64,000 bases of DNA from Ilumatobacteraceae bacterium (GTDB lineage Bacteria > Actinomycetota > Acidimicrobiia > Acidimicrobiales > Ilumatobacteraceae). The stretch is from contig JAWPMO010000001.1 of NCBI GenBank assembly GCA_033344875.1, positions 4,117,595 to 4,181,594 of the forward strand. The letters run 5' to 3'. A program made the position numbers and the translations under genes. Of this stretch, positions 35,335 through 44,800 are shown one piece after another; the stretch's first letter is position 1, and the number at the start of each line of letters is the position of its first letter. Below the pieces are notes generated by a model. It made no database searches, was not told where the DNA came from, and saw nothing but the letters and a program-made list of their open reading frames with translations.

Positions 35335-35667
35335 ATGAGCATCGAGGTGCCCCTTGACGAACTGGCCGGCGAGATCGGGCGCCGGGGGTTCTGCTACCTG
35401 CTCACGGTGTCGGAAGGCGAGCGGCCGCACCTCCTGGCGCTGCGTCCCGACGTCGTGGGGTCGGGTGCCGACCACGTGCTGCGCTTCGAAGCCGGCGGCG
35501 GCCGCGCGTGCCGTAACGCGGCAGAGCGGCCGAACGTGACGCTCGTGTTCCCGCCGATGCCGCATTCCGACGGCATGAGCCTCGTCGTCGACGGCACGGC
35601 CGCGGTCGAGGGCCCGACCGTCGAGGTCACGCCCACCTGGGCCGTGCGCCACCGCGCCGCTCCCTGA
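35335..35667 (+). CDS. Pyridoxamine-5'-phosphate-oxidase-like flavin-fold protein
   Basis: The 110-residue product has the split-barrel pattern: FCYLLTVSEGERPHLLALRPDVV, VLRFEAGGGRACRNAAERPNVTLVFPP and LVVDGTAAVEGPTVEVTPTWAVRHRAAP. It is shorter than true PNP oxidases and lacks their substrate residues, so it probably binds FMN, F420 or another cofactor in an unknown reaction. It stands alone, divergent from the DM13 gene and convergent with the histidine kinase gene. Confidence 0.72.
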   Translation: MSIEVPLDELAGEIGRRGFCYLLTVSEGERPHLLALRPDVVGSGADHVLRFEAGGGRACRNAAERPNVTLVFPPMPHSDGMSLVVDGTAAVEGPTVEVTPTWAVRHRAAP

Positions 35668-35700
35668 CGGGCCGCGCGGGGTGCCGACCGGCATCGGGGT

Positions 35701-37392
35701 TCACGTCGGGCGGGGGAAGGCGGCGACGAAACGGGCGCCGCCCAGGTCGCTGGTCTCGACCGAGATCGAACCTCCGGCGGCGGTGACGACGGTGGCGACG
35801 ACCGCGAGTCCGAGTCCGGCGCCGCCCTCGTCGCGAATCCGTGCCTCGTCGAGTCGGACGAAGCGCTCGAAGATCCGCTCGCGGTCTCGTGGGGCGACGC
35901 CGGGGCCGTCGTCGTCGACGGTGAGTTCGACCCGGTCGTGGATCGTGGCGAGCGACACCTTGACCGTGGAGGTGGCGTGGCGTGCGGCGTTGTCGAGCAA
36001 GTGGCTGACGGCCCGTGCGAGTTCGTCGGGCCGCCCGCGTACCTGGCCACCGGACACCTGGCGCGTCTCGATCGGGACCCGCCGTGGACGTGCCGCCGCC
36101 GTGATCACGATGTCGTCGAGATCGACGATGGCGCCGGGCGGGGCGAGCGTCTCGTCGTGTCGGGCGAGCGCGAGGAGGTCGTCGACGATCGTGCCGAGTC
36201 GCTCGGACTCCGCGAGTACCCCGGCCGCGAGATCGCGAGCGTCGCCGTCGTCGGTGTGGGCGAGGACGACTTCGGCCTGCGTGTGGATCGACGCGATCGG
36301 CGAACGGAGTTCGTGCGAGGCGTCGGCCACGAACTGTCGGCGTCGACGGTCGTCGTGGTGGAGGCGATCGAGCATGTCGTTCATCTCGGTCGCCAGCGCC
36401 GAGATCTCGTCGTTCGAAGCGGGCACGGGCACACGTTCGTGGAGGGTGCCCGTCCGGATCCGTCCCGTCTGGTCGGTGATCGCACGGACGGGACGGAGGG
36501 CACGGCCGGCGAGCAGCCAGGTGACGAGCCCGGTGAGCAACATCGCGAACGGGACCGCGATCCAGATCGCGGATCGCAGGCGTTCGACCGTTCGGTCGAT
36601 CCCGTCGGTCGATGCCGCCACGATGACATCGACGCCGTCGACGTCGCGGGTGCCGAACACGAAGTGGTCGACCGTGCGCTGTGGCCGACCGAGCCGATCC
36701 GTGCCGTCGGCCCCGGGTGGGTCGAGCACGTTGCGTTGTAGGTCGCGCAGGAAGTCGTCGGAGAACAGTTCGTCGCCGATCGACTCGAGGTCGCCGAACT
36801 CGCCGAAGTCGCCGAGGTCGCCGAGGTCGAGCAGCGGGCCGAGGTCGGCGTCGAAGCGGTCTTGCAGATCGGTGAGGAAGTCGTCGAGCGAGGTGCCGCC
36901 GTCGGCGAAGATGTCGTACGGCGAGCCGAACACCGAGGTCGGGTTGAGCACGTCGGCGAGCTGTTGCAGGCGGGCGCCGGTGATGACGGGGCCGTCGGTG
37001 CTCGCCGCAGTGCCGTTGTCGACCCGGACCCGTCCATCGGCGTCGACCTGGCCGACGACGCCGGTGACCGGGACGACGACCAGGGACCCGTCGGCGCGGA
37101 ACGACCGGAGGCGGTCGAGGGCGCCGACGTCGTCGAGGGACGCGGCGAGATCGGCGATGTCGGGTCCAAAAAGCGTCGTCAGCTGTGGCGACCCGAGCTC
37201 GTCACCGGTCGAGGTGGTCACGACCACGCGGCTCTCGAGCGTCGCGACCTCGGCCGGGACCTCGGCGTCGAGCCGATCGTCGATGAGTGCCCGCTCGACC
37301 GACCGCGGTGCGAGGAGGGCGGCCGCCACCGCGACGGCACCGACGACGAGCATCGCGGCGACGGTGAGCCGGCCACGGACCGACCCGATCAT
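35701..37392 (-). CDS. Sensor histidine kinase with acidic extracellular domain
   Basis: This 563-residue kinase has two membrane helices (about 9-30 and 277-300) around a large extracellular region, then a HAMP linker, the phospho-acceptor H-box (VADASHELRSP), the N-box (HLLDNAARHA) and the G1/G2 boxes (DDDGPGVAP, GAGLGLAV). The extracellular part holds a striking LGDLGDFGEFGDLES stretch built from short DNA repeats. It is translationally coupled to the response regulator gene upstream (ATGA overlap). It probably autophosphorylates on sensing an envelope signal and passes the phosphate to that regulator. Confidence 0.9.
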   Translation of the reverse strand: MIGSVRGRLTVAAMLVVGAVAVAAALLAPRSVERALIDDRLDAEVPAEVATLESRVVVTTSTGDELGSPQLTTLFGPDIADLAASLDDVGALDRLRSFRADGSLVVVPVTGVVGQVDADGRVRVDNGTAASTDGPVITGARLQQLADVLNPTSVFGSPYDIFADGGTSLDDFLTDLQDRFDADLGPLLDLGDLGDFGEFGDLESIGDELFSDDFLRDLQRNVLDPPGADGTDRLGRPQRTVDHFVFGTRDVDGVDVIVAASTDGIDRTVERLRSAIWIAVPFAMLLTGLVTWLLAGRALRPVRAITDQTGRIRTGTLHERVPVPASNDEISALATEMNDMLDRLHHDDRRRRQFVADASHELRSPIASIHTQAEVVLAHTDDGDARDLAAGVLAESERLGTIVDDLLALARHDETLAPPGAIVDLDDIVITAAARPRRVPIETRQVSGGQVRGRPDELARAVSHLLDNAARHATSTVKVSLATIHDRVELTVDDDGPGVAPRDRERIFERFVRLDEARIRDEGGAGLGLAVVATVVTAAGGSISVETSDLGGARFVAAFPRPT

Positions 37393-38063
37393 GTGACGGT
37401 TCCCGTGAGCTGGTACCCGACGTTGCGGACCGTGCGGACGGCGGACCGTCCCAACTTGCGGCGGAGGTAGCCGATGTAGACCTCGGCGATGTTGGGGTCC
37501 CCTTCGAAGTCGAATCCCCACACGCTGTCGACGAGCGACTGCTTCGCCACGACGTCGGGGGCCCGCCGTGCGAGGTACTCGAGGACTGCGAACTCGCGGG
37601 GTGTGAAATCGATGCGGCGCCCGTCGGCGAGACGGCAGGCGAGCTGCCGTGGATCGATTCTCAGGTCGCCGACCACCAGGTCGTCGCCGCCACCGGCTCC
37701 ACCCCGGCGGAGGAGTGCGCGCAGACGCGCGATCAGCACGACCAGCGAGAACGGTTTCCGGAGATAGTCGTCGGCGCCGAGGTCGAGTGCCTCGGCCTCG
37801 TCGTACTCGCCGACCTTGGCCGTGAGCATCAGGATCGGGGTCGTGTTGCCGTCGGCCCGGAGGTCGCGACAGACCTCGTAGCCGTTCTTGCCCGGGAGCA
37901 TGATGTCGAGGATGATTGCGTCGTAGTCGACTTCGGTGGCCTGCCATGCCGCGTCGAGTCCGTCGTGGACGACGTCGGTGTCGAACCCCTCTGCGTGGAG
38001 CGCGCGGGCGACCGAGCGGGCGAGCCGTACCTCGTCGTCGACCACCAGGATGCGCACCTCCAC
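37389..38063 (-). CDS. OmpR-family response regulator
   Basis: The 224-residue product has a receiver domain with the acidic pocket (Asp9, Asp10), phospho-acceptor Asp53 (ILDIMLPGKNG), Thr81 and Lys103, followed by a winged-helix DNA-binding domain (FTPREFAVLEYLARR to VYIGYLRRKLG and VRNVGYQL). It is the first gene of the two-component operon with the kinase and diverges from the acidic secreted-protein gene with 86 bp between starts. It may therefore control that gene as well as its own operon. Confidence 0.92.
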   Translation of the reverse strand: MEVRILVVDDEVRLARSVARALHAEGFDTDVVHDGLDAAWQATEVDYDAIILDIMLPGKNGYEVCRDLRADGNTTPILMLTAKVGEYDEAEALDLGADDYLRKPFSLVVLIARLRALLRRGGAGGGDDLVVGDLRIDPRQLACRLADGRRIDFTPREFAVLEYLARRAPDVVAKQSLVDSVWGFDFEGDPNIAEVYIGYLRRKLGRSAVRTVRNVGYQLTGTVT

Positions 38064-38149
38064 AGTCTGCCGGGTGTGACGAACGGCGCTCGACGGTGCT
38101 CCGGCCGCGCACTCAGCTTCGCCTCAGGAGCGTTCGGCATGATGGGCGC

Positions 38150-39061
38150 ATGAATCCGTTCGATCTGCCACCATCCGGTGATCCCGTCTCCGTCGACGGG
38201 CCGCATGCGCCCGAGCGGTCGCGGCGTGGACGGACGGCGCTCGTCGCCGTCGTGACCCTCGGTCTCGTCGGCGCCGGCGTCGCCGGCGTGAGTCAGTTCG
38301 CGTCGGCCGACCGGCCCGATCTGGCCGCAGCGGCCCAGGACGAACCCGACGACACGATCGCGCCGCCCGATGACCCGGTCGAGGATCCGACGGGTGAACC
38401 GGCCGACGACGGTTCGGGTGACGATCCGGCCGAACCGTCGGGATCGACGGACGGCGAGATCGTGATCGACGTCGGCGACGGCGAGCCCGTCGTCATCGAC
38501 CTCGGTGAACTCGGCACCGACCGGATCACCGATCTGACCGAGTGTGCCGGGTTGCCCTCGTTCGACCCGGATTCCCCGTTCGGGGAGTTCGGTCCGGGCG
38601 ACTTCCCGCTCGATCTGGGTCGGCTCTTCGATGACCTGCCGCTCGATGCCCTCGACGATCTGGAGGGGGACTGGCTGGAGCAGGACTGGCCGACCGACCT
38701 CGGCGGCTTCGACCTCGACGGAGGAAGCGTCACGATCGTCGGACCCGACGGCGTGTCGGTCGTCGACCTCGGCGACAACGGATCCGTCACCGTCACGTCG
38801 GACGACGGCGAGGTGACGATTTCGACCGAGGGTGATGCGCAGGTCGACGATCTCGATGATCTGTTCGGTGAGTTCGGCCGGATCTTCGAGCAGGGCTCAG
38901 GACGGTTCGGCGAACTCTTCGACGACGAGCAGTTCGATGAGCTCTTCGATGACGACTTCTTCCAGCACTTCGACGACGACGTCTTCGACGGCTGGCCCCG
39001 CCTCGAATCGCTCGACGTCGAGGCGATCGAGTCGTGCATCGACGAGGTACTCGGCAACTGA
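38150..39061 (+). CDS. Very acidic secreted or membrane-anchored protein of unknown function
   Basis: The 303-residue product has a basic RSRRGRTA stretch, one hydrophobic segment (about 30-50, signal or anchor) and then an extracellular region extremely rich in Asp, Glu, Gly and Phe. Motifs such as FGEFG, LFDD and DLDDLFGEFG recur, and the end carries a lone cysteine (IESCIDEVLGN). I do not recognise the family. Its FGEFG-type acidic motifs echo the sensor domain of the divergent histidine kinase, so it may be a ligand, co-sensor or target of that system. Calcium or cation binding is possible. Confidence 0.75.
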   Translation: MNPFDLPPSGDPVSVDGPHAPERSRRGRTALVAVVTLGLVGAGVAGVSQFASADRPDLAAAAQDEPDDTIAPPDDPVEDPTGEPADDGSGDDPAEPSGSTDGEIVIDVGDGEPVVIDLGELGTDRITDLTECAGLPSFDPDSPFGEFGPGDFPLDLGRLFDDLPLDALDDLEGDWLEQDWPTDLGGFDLDGGSVTIVGPDGVSVVDLGDNGSVTVTSDDGEVTISTEGDAQVDDLDDLFGEFGRIFEQGSGRFGELFDDEQFDELFDDDFFQHFDDDVFDGWPRLESLDVEAIESCIDEVLGN

Positions 39062-39177
39062 GCTGCTGGGCAGCTCCCTCGGGGAGCGGTCTTCCACGGG
39101 CTCGACGCCGACACGGGGGAACACCACCGCCCGACCGCCGGATATCGTGGCCACCGGTCGCGTCCGGCGCGATCGAT

Positions 39178-39250
39178 GCCCCAGTAGCTCAGTGGATAGA
39201 GCATCGGTTTCCTAAACCGTGCGTCGCAGGTTCGATCCCTGCCTGGGGCG
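39178..39250 (+). tRNA. tRNA-Arg (anticodon CCU)
   Basis: A 73-nt cloverleaf: a 7-bp acceptor stem GCCCCAG/CTGGGGC with discriminator G, D-arm GCTC...GAGC, anticodon loop TTCCTAA giving CCU, and a T-arm with TTCGATC between GCAGG and CCTGC. CCA is not encoded. A T-T mismatch closes the anticodon stem. The integrase gene begins 85 bp downstream, so the 3' part of this tRNA is the probable attachment site of the element that follows. Confidence 0.95.
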
Positions 39251-39335
39251 CTGTAAAACACCTGGTAGATGGCGGTGTGCATCGAGCGCCGAACGGCCAC
39301 TACCCCTCGTGGTAACGCCGTGGTAACGTGATTTC

Positions 39336-40499
39336 GTGGCCAGCGGGACGATCTACCGCCGTGAGACGCCGTCGGGGGCGTCGTCGTGGGTCGCCCACGC
39401 CACCTGGCAGGAGGGCGGCAAGCGGCGCCAATCCAAGCGCTCCTTCCGCACGAAGAAGGAGGCGCAGGCCGCGCTCACCGAGCTGCTCGCCGCCCACCAG
39501 ACGGGGACGTTCGTCGCGCCGAGCAGGATGCCGTTGCGCGACTTCGTCGAACCGTGGCTCGCGGCGCTCGAGAACCAAGGGCGCAAGCCGACGACGCTGC
39601 GCGGCTACCGCAGGTCGCTCGATGCGTACGTGCTGCCGCGACTTGGCGACGTCGCGCTGCAGGAGTTGCGTGCGTCCGACCTCGACGCGCTGTACGCAGA
39701 ACTGCTCCGCTCGGGTGGCCGGCGTGGTCAGGGCCTGTCGATGACGACAGTGCACCACGTGCACGCGGCGATGAACAAGATGCTGCACGACGCCGAGCGC
39801 AAGGGGCTCGTGATCCGCAACGTCGCCAAGCTCGCCAACGCACCGACGTTGACGACGGCGCGGGCGAAGGGGCCCGAGATGCGGGTGTGGTTGCCCGACG
39901 AGCTGGCGAGGTTCCTCGCCTCGATCGAAGGCAACCGCAACGAGATGCTGTTCCGGTTGATGGCGATGACCGGGATCCGCCGTGGCGAGGTCGTCGCGCT
40001 GCGATGGTCCGACGTCGAGCTGTCGGGTCATCGGTTGACGGTGAACCAGGCGGCCACCGTGATCGACGGCGATGAGGTGGTCGCCGTGCCCAAGACCCGT
40101 CGAAGCCGCCGCGTGATCGATCTCGATCCCGACACGGTGTCGATGCTGCAGCGGCATCGTGCACGCCAGCGGGAACAGTTCCTCATGCTCGGTGTCTCGG
40201 CGACGGCGAGCGACCGCGTGTTCACGAACGAGATCGGCGAGCCGTTACGTCCCAACTCTGTCGGCCAGGCGTTCCGTCGGCTCGTCGACGCAGTGGACCT
40301 CTCGGTGATCAGGCTCCACGACCTGCGCCACACGCATGCCACGCATCTCTTGATGGCGGGCGTCAACGTGAAGGTCGTCAGCGAGCGCCTCGGTCACTCC
40401 TCGGTCAGCTTCACCCTCGACACCTACGGCCACGTCATGCCCGGCCAACAAGCCGAAGCAGCCGCAGCCGCCGCGGCGCTGATCAATCGACCATCGTGA
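39336..40499 (+). CDS. int: Phage-type tyrosine integrase
   Basis: The 387-residue product has the integrase layout: an N-terminal arm-binding part (IYRRETPSGASSWVAHATW), a SAM-like core-binding domain (about 65-165) and a catalytic domain with Arg215, Lys253, His328, Arg331, His354 and nucleophile Tyr364. It catalyses site-specific recombination between an element and its tRNA target. The position directly after tRNA-Arg, reading away from it, is typical of the edge of an integrated element. Confidence 0.95.
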   Translation: MASGTIYRRETPSGASSWVAHATWQEGGKRRQSKRSFRTKKEAQAALTELLAAHQTGTFVAPSRMPLRDFVEPWLAALENQGRKPTTLRGYRRSLDAYVLPRLGDVALQELRASDLDALYAELLRSGGRRGQGLSMTTVHHVHAAMNKMLHDAERKGLVIRNVAKLANAPTLTTARAKGPEMRVWLPDELARFLASIEGNRNEMLFRLMAMTGIRRGEVVALRWSDVELSGHRLTVNQAATVIDGDEVVAVPKTRRSRRVIDLDPDTVSMLQRHRARQREQFLMLGVSATASDRVFTNEIGEPLRPNSVGQAFRRLVDAVDLSVIRLHDLRHTHATHLLMAGVNVKVVSERLGHSSVSFTLDTYGHVMPGQQAEAAAAAAALINRPS

Positions 40500-40801
40500 C
40501 AGCACGTCACATCTACAATCGACGAGTCGATCCGTCCCGACGGTTGTTGGTCGCCAACTCGTGAGCGAGGTTCGGCCCGGGTGAGACACGTTGACCCTCC
40601 ACTTCCATCCGGACATACTGGACGGAGCCCGAGTCAGTAGACGAGGGAAGTGAGCCCGGCGTTCTCCCCCGTATGAGGAGCCGCCGGGCTTTGCGCTTCA
40701 GGTGGCCGCGAGATCGATGTCGACGAGGAGGCCCGACCAGTGACGGCGAATCGCGTTGACATCACGGCTGACCACAACAGCGAGGATGATGCCGGATTCG
40801 T
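40500..40801. other. Intergenic region after the integrase
   Basis: About 300 bp with no convincing gene apart from the hairpin at 40653-40690. Overlapping frames on both strands are low-complexity and Arg-rich, so I read them as non-coding. An attachment or excisionase-binding site could lie here, but nothing repeated from the tRNA end is visible. Confidence 0.5.
40653..40690 (+). terminator. Terminator-like hairpin downstream of the integrase
   Basis: The 9-bp arms AGCCCGGCG and CGCCGGGCT are separated by 20 bases and followed by TTGCGCTT. The stem is perfect. It lies 150 bp after the integrase stop and probably ends that transcript. Confidence 0.6.
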
Positions 40802-40975
40802 GTGGACGTTCCTCGCGAAGCCGAGGACCTGGAGGCCATCTGGCCGGGCGAGGTGGTCGTTGCCGGGTCCCCGCTGGCGCCGGCGGTCTGCGAGGTCGTC
40901 AACCTGGTCGAGAAGCCGGTTGGCATGGTGGTCCATCTTCGGGTGCTCCGAACCTCTGTCGAGCGCTACGGCTGA
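40802..40975 (+). CDS. Cryptic small ORF of 57 residues
   Basis: A 58-codon frame starting with GTG at 40802 reads MDVPREAEDLEAIWPGEVVV and continues with alternating hydrophobic strands to VERYG. Almost every third position is G or C, and the longer overlapping frame is clearly poorer, with runs of Arg and Ser. A perfect terminator hairpin follows 31 bp after its stop. It could be a regulator of the integrase, or a remnant. I do not recognise the family, and the start is uncertain. Confidence 0.4.
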   Translation: MDVPREAEDLEAIWPGEVVVAGSPLAPAVCEVVNLVEKPVGMVVHLRVLRTSVERYG

Positions 40976-41006
40976 CGTCGGTCCCGACGATCGCCCACCA
41001 AACGCA

Positions 41007-41028
41007 GAGGCCCGCCGAAGCGGGCCTC
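41007..41028 (+). terminator. Terminator hairpin GAGGCCCGC-CGAA-GCGGGCCTC
   Basis: A perfect 9-bp GC-rich stem with a CGAA tetraloop, 31 bp after the cryptic small ORF and about 100 bp before the 3' end of the convergent toxin gene. It may serve both directions. Confidence 0.75.
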
Positions 41029-41127
41029 GCGCCCAGCCACCGAAGCGACTGGGGGAATAGCTGACAAGGTAACCGCTCGTCTTGACCGTAGGAACGTCGG
41101 ATTGGGTCGTCTGGGGGCTTGCGGTTG

Positions 41128-41547
41128 TCAGACGGGCGGAGCGACGAGTTCGAACGCCGCGATGTTGGCCGGACGGACCACGGTGAAGTGTGTTCGGTCG
41201 ACCGTCGCGACACGGACGGCTTTCAGCCGTTCAGCGATCGCGACGAGGCTCGCATCGGTGCCACCGAGTGGGAGATCTCGGTACTGATCGACGAGCTCTC
41301 GTATGCGTCGCCAGTCGTCGGCGGTCAGGGACTCGATCCTCAGGCCGCCGTCGAGAATGGAGTCATACAGCGCAACTTCGGCGTCCGGGCCGAGTTTGCG
41401 GTCGAGGAGGTAGGCGGCTTCTGCGATCACCATCGGGGTGGTGATGAACGGCCCCGGATCCGTGTTGAGGAGGTCGCGGTACTGCGCGTGGTGTCGATCG
41501 TCGCGATCTGCTGCTGCGACCAGAGGGCCGGTGTCGACGATCAGCAC
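41128..41547 (-). CDS. VapC-like PIN-domain toxin
   Basis: This 139-residue PIN-domain ribonuclease has the acidic metal-binding residues in place: Asp5 (LIVDTGP), Glu43 (VIAEAAYLL), Asp98 (GGTDASLVAIAE) and Asp117 (ATVDRTHF). VapC toxins cut RNA, often initiator tRNA or rRNA, when their antitoxin is lost. The GTG start lies only three bases after the stop of a small ribbon-helix-helix-like gene, forming a toxin-antitoxin pair that probably stabilises the element. Confidence 0.88.
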   Translation of the reverse strand: MLIVDTGPLVAAADRDDRHHAQYRDLLNTDPGPFITTPMVIAEAAYLLDRKLGPDAEVALYDSILDGGLRIESLTADDWRRIRELVDQYRDLPLGGTDASLVAIAERLKAVRVATVDRTHFTVVRPANIAAFELVAPPV

Positions 41548-41550
41548 TCG

Positions 41551-41778
41551 TCAGCTTTGGCCAAAGCCGTCGGCGAGGAGTTCATCGATCTGATGACTGA
41601 TTCCGTCGCCGCTTGCGCCGATCCCGACGAACGCGAGCTTCGGCTGTTCGCTCGGAGCGTCGAGGACGTGACCGCGGAGGAGCTCGGTTGCGAGTTCGTC
41701 CGCCGTCGTCCCGCGAGCAGCAGCGGCGGCTGCGAGCTTCCGAGCGAGCTCGTCAGGCACGTGAAGCGTGGACGACAT
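41551..41778 (-). CDS. VapB-like antitoxin
   Basis: The 75-residue product starts with a ribbon-helix-helix-like DNA-binding part (STLHVPDELARKLAAAAAARGTTADELATELL), followed by a tail (PKLAFVGIGASG) and an acidic end that likely wraps the toxin. It should neutralise the adjacent PIN toxin and repress the operon. ATG 41778 was chosen because it opens the first strand and sits directly after a good -10 sequence. It is too short to be noticed without its partner. Confidence 0.82.
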   Translation of the reverse strand: MSSTLHVPDELARKLAAAAAARGTTADELATELLRGHVLDAPSEQPKLAFVGIGASGDGISHQIDELLADGFGQS

Positions 41779-41785
41779 GGTTCGA

Positions 41786-41791
41786 AGTATA
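41786..41791 (-). promoter_or_regulatory. -10 element of the toxin-antitoxin operon
   Basis: On the minus strand TATACT ends 7 bp before the antitoxin ATG. The spacing suggests a leaderless or nearly leaderless message. The element overlaps the small palindrome GTATAC, a plausible site for autorepression by the antitoxin. Confidence 0.5.
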
Positions 41792-41884
41792 CGCGGCCCG
41801 TTCGTGGCCTTGTCGATCGCTGGTCGTCGAGCACTCTTGGCGTTACGAGGTGGCGAGCAGCTTCTCCATGGCTTGAGCCTGCGA

Positions 41885-44800
41885 CTACAGGCCGATGTCG
41901 AGTCCGGGTGGTTCGGGTCGTGGCGGGTGGTGGATGGTCGGCTGCACGGTGGGCGCCGGTTGCCGTGGGGCGAGGTCGTTCTGGTGGATCCATGTGGTGA
42001 GGGGTTCGGCGAGGGCTCGGTGGTGGCCGCCGGTTTGGTGGAGGTGGTGGGCGGCGTTGACGAGAGCGGCCGGTGGCGGGGTGTGGCCGGTGGCCCAGGC
42101 GTGCCAGGTGTCGAGGGCGTCGAGGCGTTGCTCTGCGGTAGCGAGTCGGTTCTCGTAGCGGTCGAGGGTGCGGGTGAGTTGCCGGTCGATCTTGAGCTGC
42201 TGCTGTAGCCGGTGGTGTTCCTGTCGGAGCTGATCGCGTTGGTCGAGCAATGGCCGTGCGCGGCGGGTGAGTTCGTCGAGCGCGGTGCGGGCGGTGGCGG
42301 CGTCGTCGTTGGCCTCAGCGAGGTCGCGGCGTGCGATCCTGCGGTGGAGCCGTCCTGTGTTGGCGAGTTCTCGTTCGGCGTCGCGTCGGCGTTGTTCGGC
42401 GTGGTGGAGGTCGGTCGTGGTGCGGGCGATCGCGTGGTCGTGTGGTGCGCAGCGGGGTTCGAGGTCGGTGAGTCGTCGGCCGAGCTGGTCGATGCGCTCC
42501 CGGAGCTCCGCATCACGTTGCTGTTCGGCAGTGTGCGCAGTGGTGGCGTCGGCGAGTTCGGTTCGGGCGGTCCGGTGGAGGTGGGTGAACCAGTCGGGGA
42601 TCTCGCATCTTGGCTGCAGCGAAGTCGTCGGAACAGCGGCGGCGAGTTCTTGTCGGGTTCGGGTGGCGGGGTGGTCGGCGCGGTCGGTGGCGAGGATGTG
42701 TTCGAGGACGTCGATGGCGTCGGTGATGTCGTGGGTGTCGGTGACGACGCAGACGAGGTTGGTGGCCCGTCCGCGGGTGATGGCGACGTAGAGGCCGCGG
42801 CAGGTGGTGGCGGGTGTGGCGAGTGTGATGGATCCGGTGGCGGTGTCTGATTGGTTGCCGGGTTCGGTGGCGGCGTAGCCGAGTTGGACGTGTTCGGTGA
42901 CGTAGGTGTGAGGGAGGGTGATGGTGCCGTGTCCGTCGATGCGGGTCACGGTCAGATCGCCGGTCGGGGCGATGTGGTCGATGGTCCAGTAGTCGCGGTT
43001 GCGGACGGAGTCGCCGCAGGTGGTGTGGAGGAGGCGTTGGTTGTGTCGGGTGACGATTAGGTCGCCGACGAACAGTCGTCCGTCGCCGTGGTGGATGCCG
43101 GCGCCGAGTTGTCCGGTCTCGAGACGGTGAGCTTGCACGGCTTGGTTGATGGCGTCGACGTGTTCGTTCGTGGTCGTCGTGACGGCGATGTGTTCGCCAC
43201 GAAAACGCGCACTCATCCAGAAGTTGGCGATGTTGTCGCAGTGCTCGGCGAAGGGTGCGGGGTGGATGCGGTCGTGGTCGAGGTAGGGCTGGAGGCCGGT
43301 CGGGTCGCCGTGTCGCAGCTTGAGGGATGCGGCGGCTTCCCAGTCGTTGTCGAACCGGTGGATGGTGTCCAACTCGATCGTGCGTCCGGTGGCGCAGAGT
43401 TCGGCGAACATCCCGCCACGGCCGACGGCTTGGAGCTGTTGAGGGTCACCGATCAGTGCGAGCCGCCAGTGGTGCTCATCAGTCAGAAGGGTGAGTCGAT
43501 ACAGGTCGCTGGTGGCGAGCATGCCGGCTTCGTCGATCACCACCGTGGTGCCGGGAGCGAGGTCCCAGTCGGGTCGGGGTGGCCGGTCCGGGCGGGTGTG
43601 TTCGTAGACGAGCTTGGCGACCGTGTCACAGGCCATCCCCGTCCCGGTTTCGAGGACACGGGCGGCCTTCGCGGTGGGGGCGAACCCGACCACCTGTCGG
43701 CCGTGTGTGGTGAGGTCGTCGGCGGCGGTGCGGAGCATGGTGGTCTTGCCTGCCCCGGCCGGGCCGACGACGAGCACCAACCGCTCCGTGCCGGCGACCG
43801 TGGATGCGCCTTCGGCTTGCATCAAATCCAACCCGGTCGTGTCGATCGTCGGGGACGGGTCGGAGGGGTCGCTCTGCTGGTCGATCGCCCAGGACATGAT
43901 GTGTTCTTCTTGGGCCAGGATCATCGCGCTGGTGTGGTGGCGGGCGGACGGTTCGATCCACACCGACCGACCATCGCTACGCCGCCGGCGGGGCTGGCCG
44001 GTGGGGTCGAGGTCGATGCAGTCGTCGAGCACCCGATCCGTCGCCCGCTCCAAGAGGGCGGCCCAAGAGCGTCCGTCGATGCCGGGTCGGGGGCGGACGG
44101 TGTCGCACAGGGCTTGGGTGACGTCGAGGCGATGCCACGCCGACCGCCCCTCGGCCAGTGCGGCGACGACGTCGCCGACGGCGACCCGTTGCGGATCGAC
44201 GGATGGTGTCTGGGCGGCCGCTGCGATGCCGGCAGCCAGGGTGTCGGCGGTGACACCGACGGTCGCTGCCTCGCGCCGCCACACCGCACGCAGATCCTCG
44301 GCTCCGGTGCCTGACTTGCGGCCGCGGGTGTCGGCGGCGGCTTCACGGCCGAGCGCCCCACGTTCCTTCGGCGTCGGGTCGCGTCCCTCACGATCCCAGA
44401 ACTCGGCCAGCTTCGCCTCGAACGCGGCGTCGACCTGCGCCGCCCTCTTCGAGAAAACGTTCAACAACTCGGCGGAGACGCCGGCAATGTCGGCTTGACC
44501 TTTATCGATGTCGGTCCACGCGACACCGAAGCGGGCAGTGACCTCGGCGCGCAGCACCGACTGATACAAACCACCCAGCGCTCGTTGATAGCCCTTCAGG
44601 GTTCTCGCGTCGAGGGCCAGCCAGCGGCCGTCGTCGGTGCACACCTTGGCCGAGATCACGACATGGGTGTGCAGCTGCGGATCATCCAACCGGCTGGTGG
44701 TTTGCCGGAACACCGCAGCGGTGAGCCCGTTCGTGTCGGGATGCAAACGGCGACCGTTGGAACGGATGCGGGTCGTGGACCCATACCGTTCGAGATAGTC

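Noticed and set aside
43088-44314. 408-codon plus-strand frame opposite the relaxase
   Set aside because: The relaxase motifs on the minus strand are continuous through the region; the plus frame is Gly/Val/Asp-rich low complexity.
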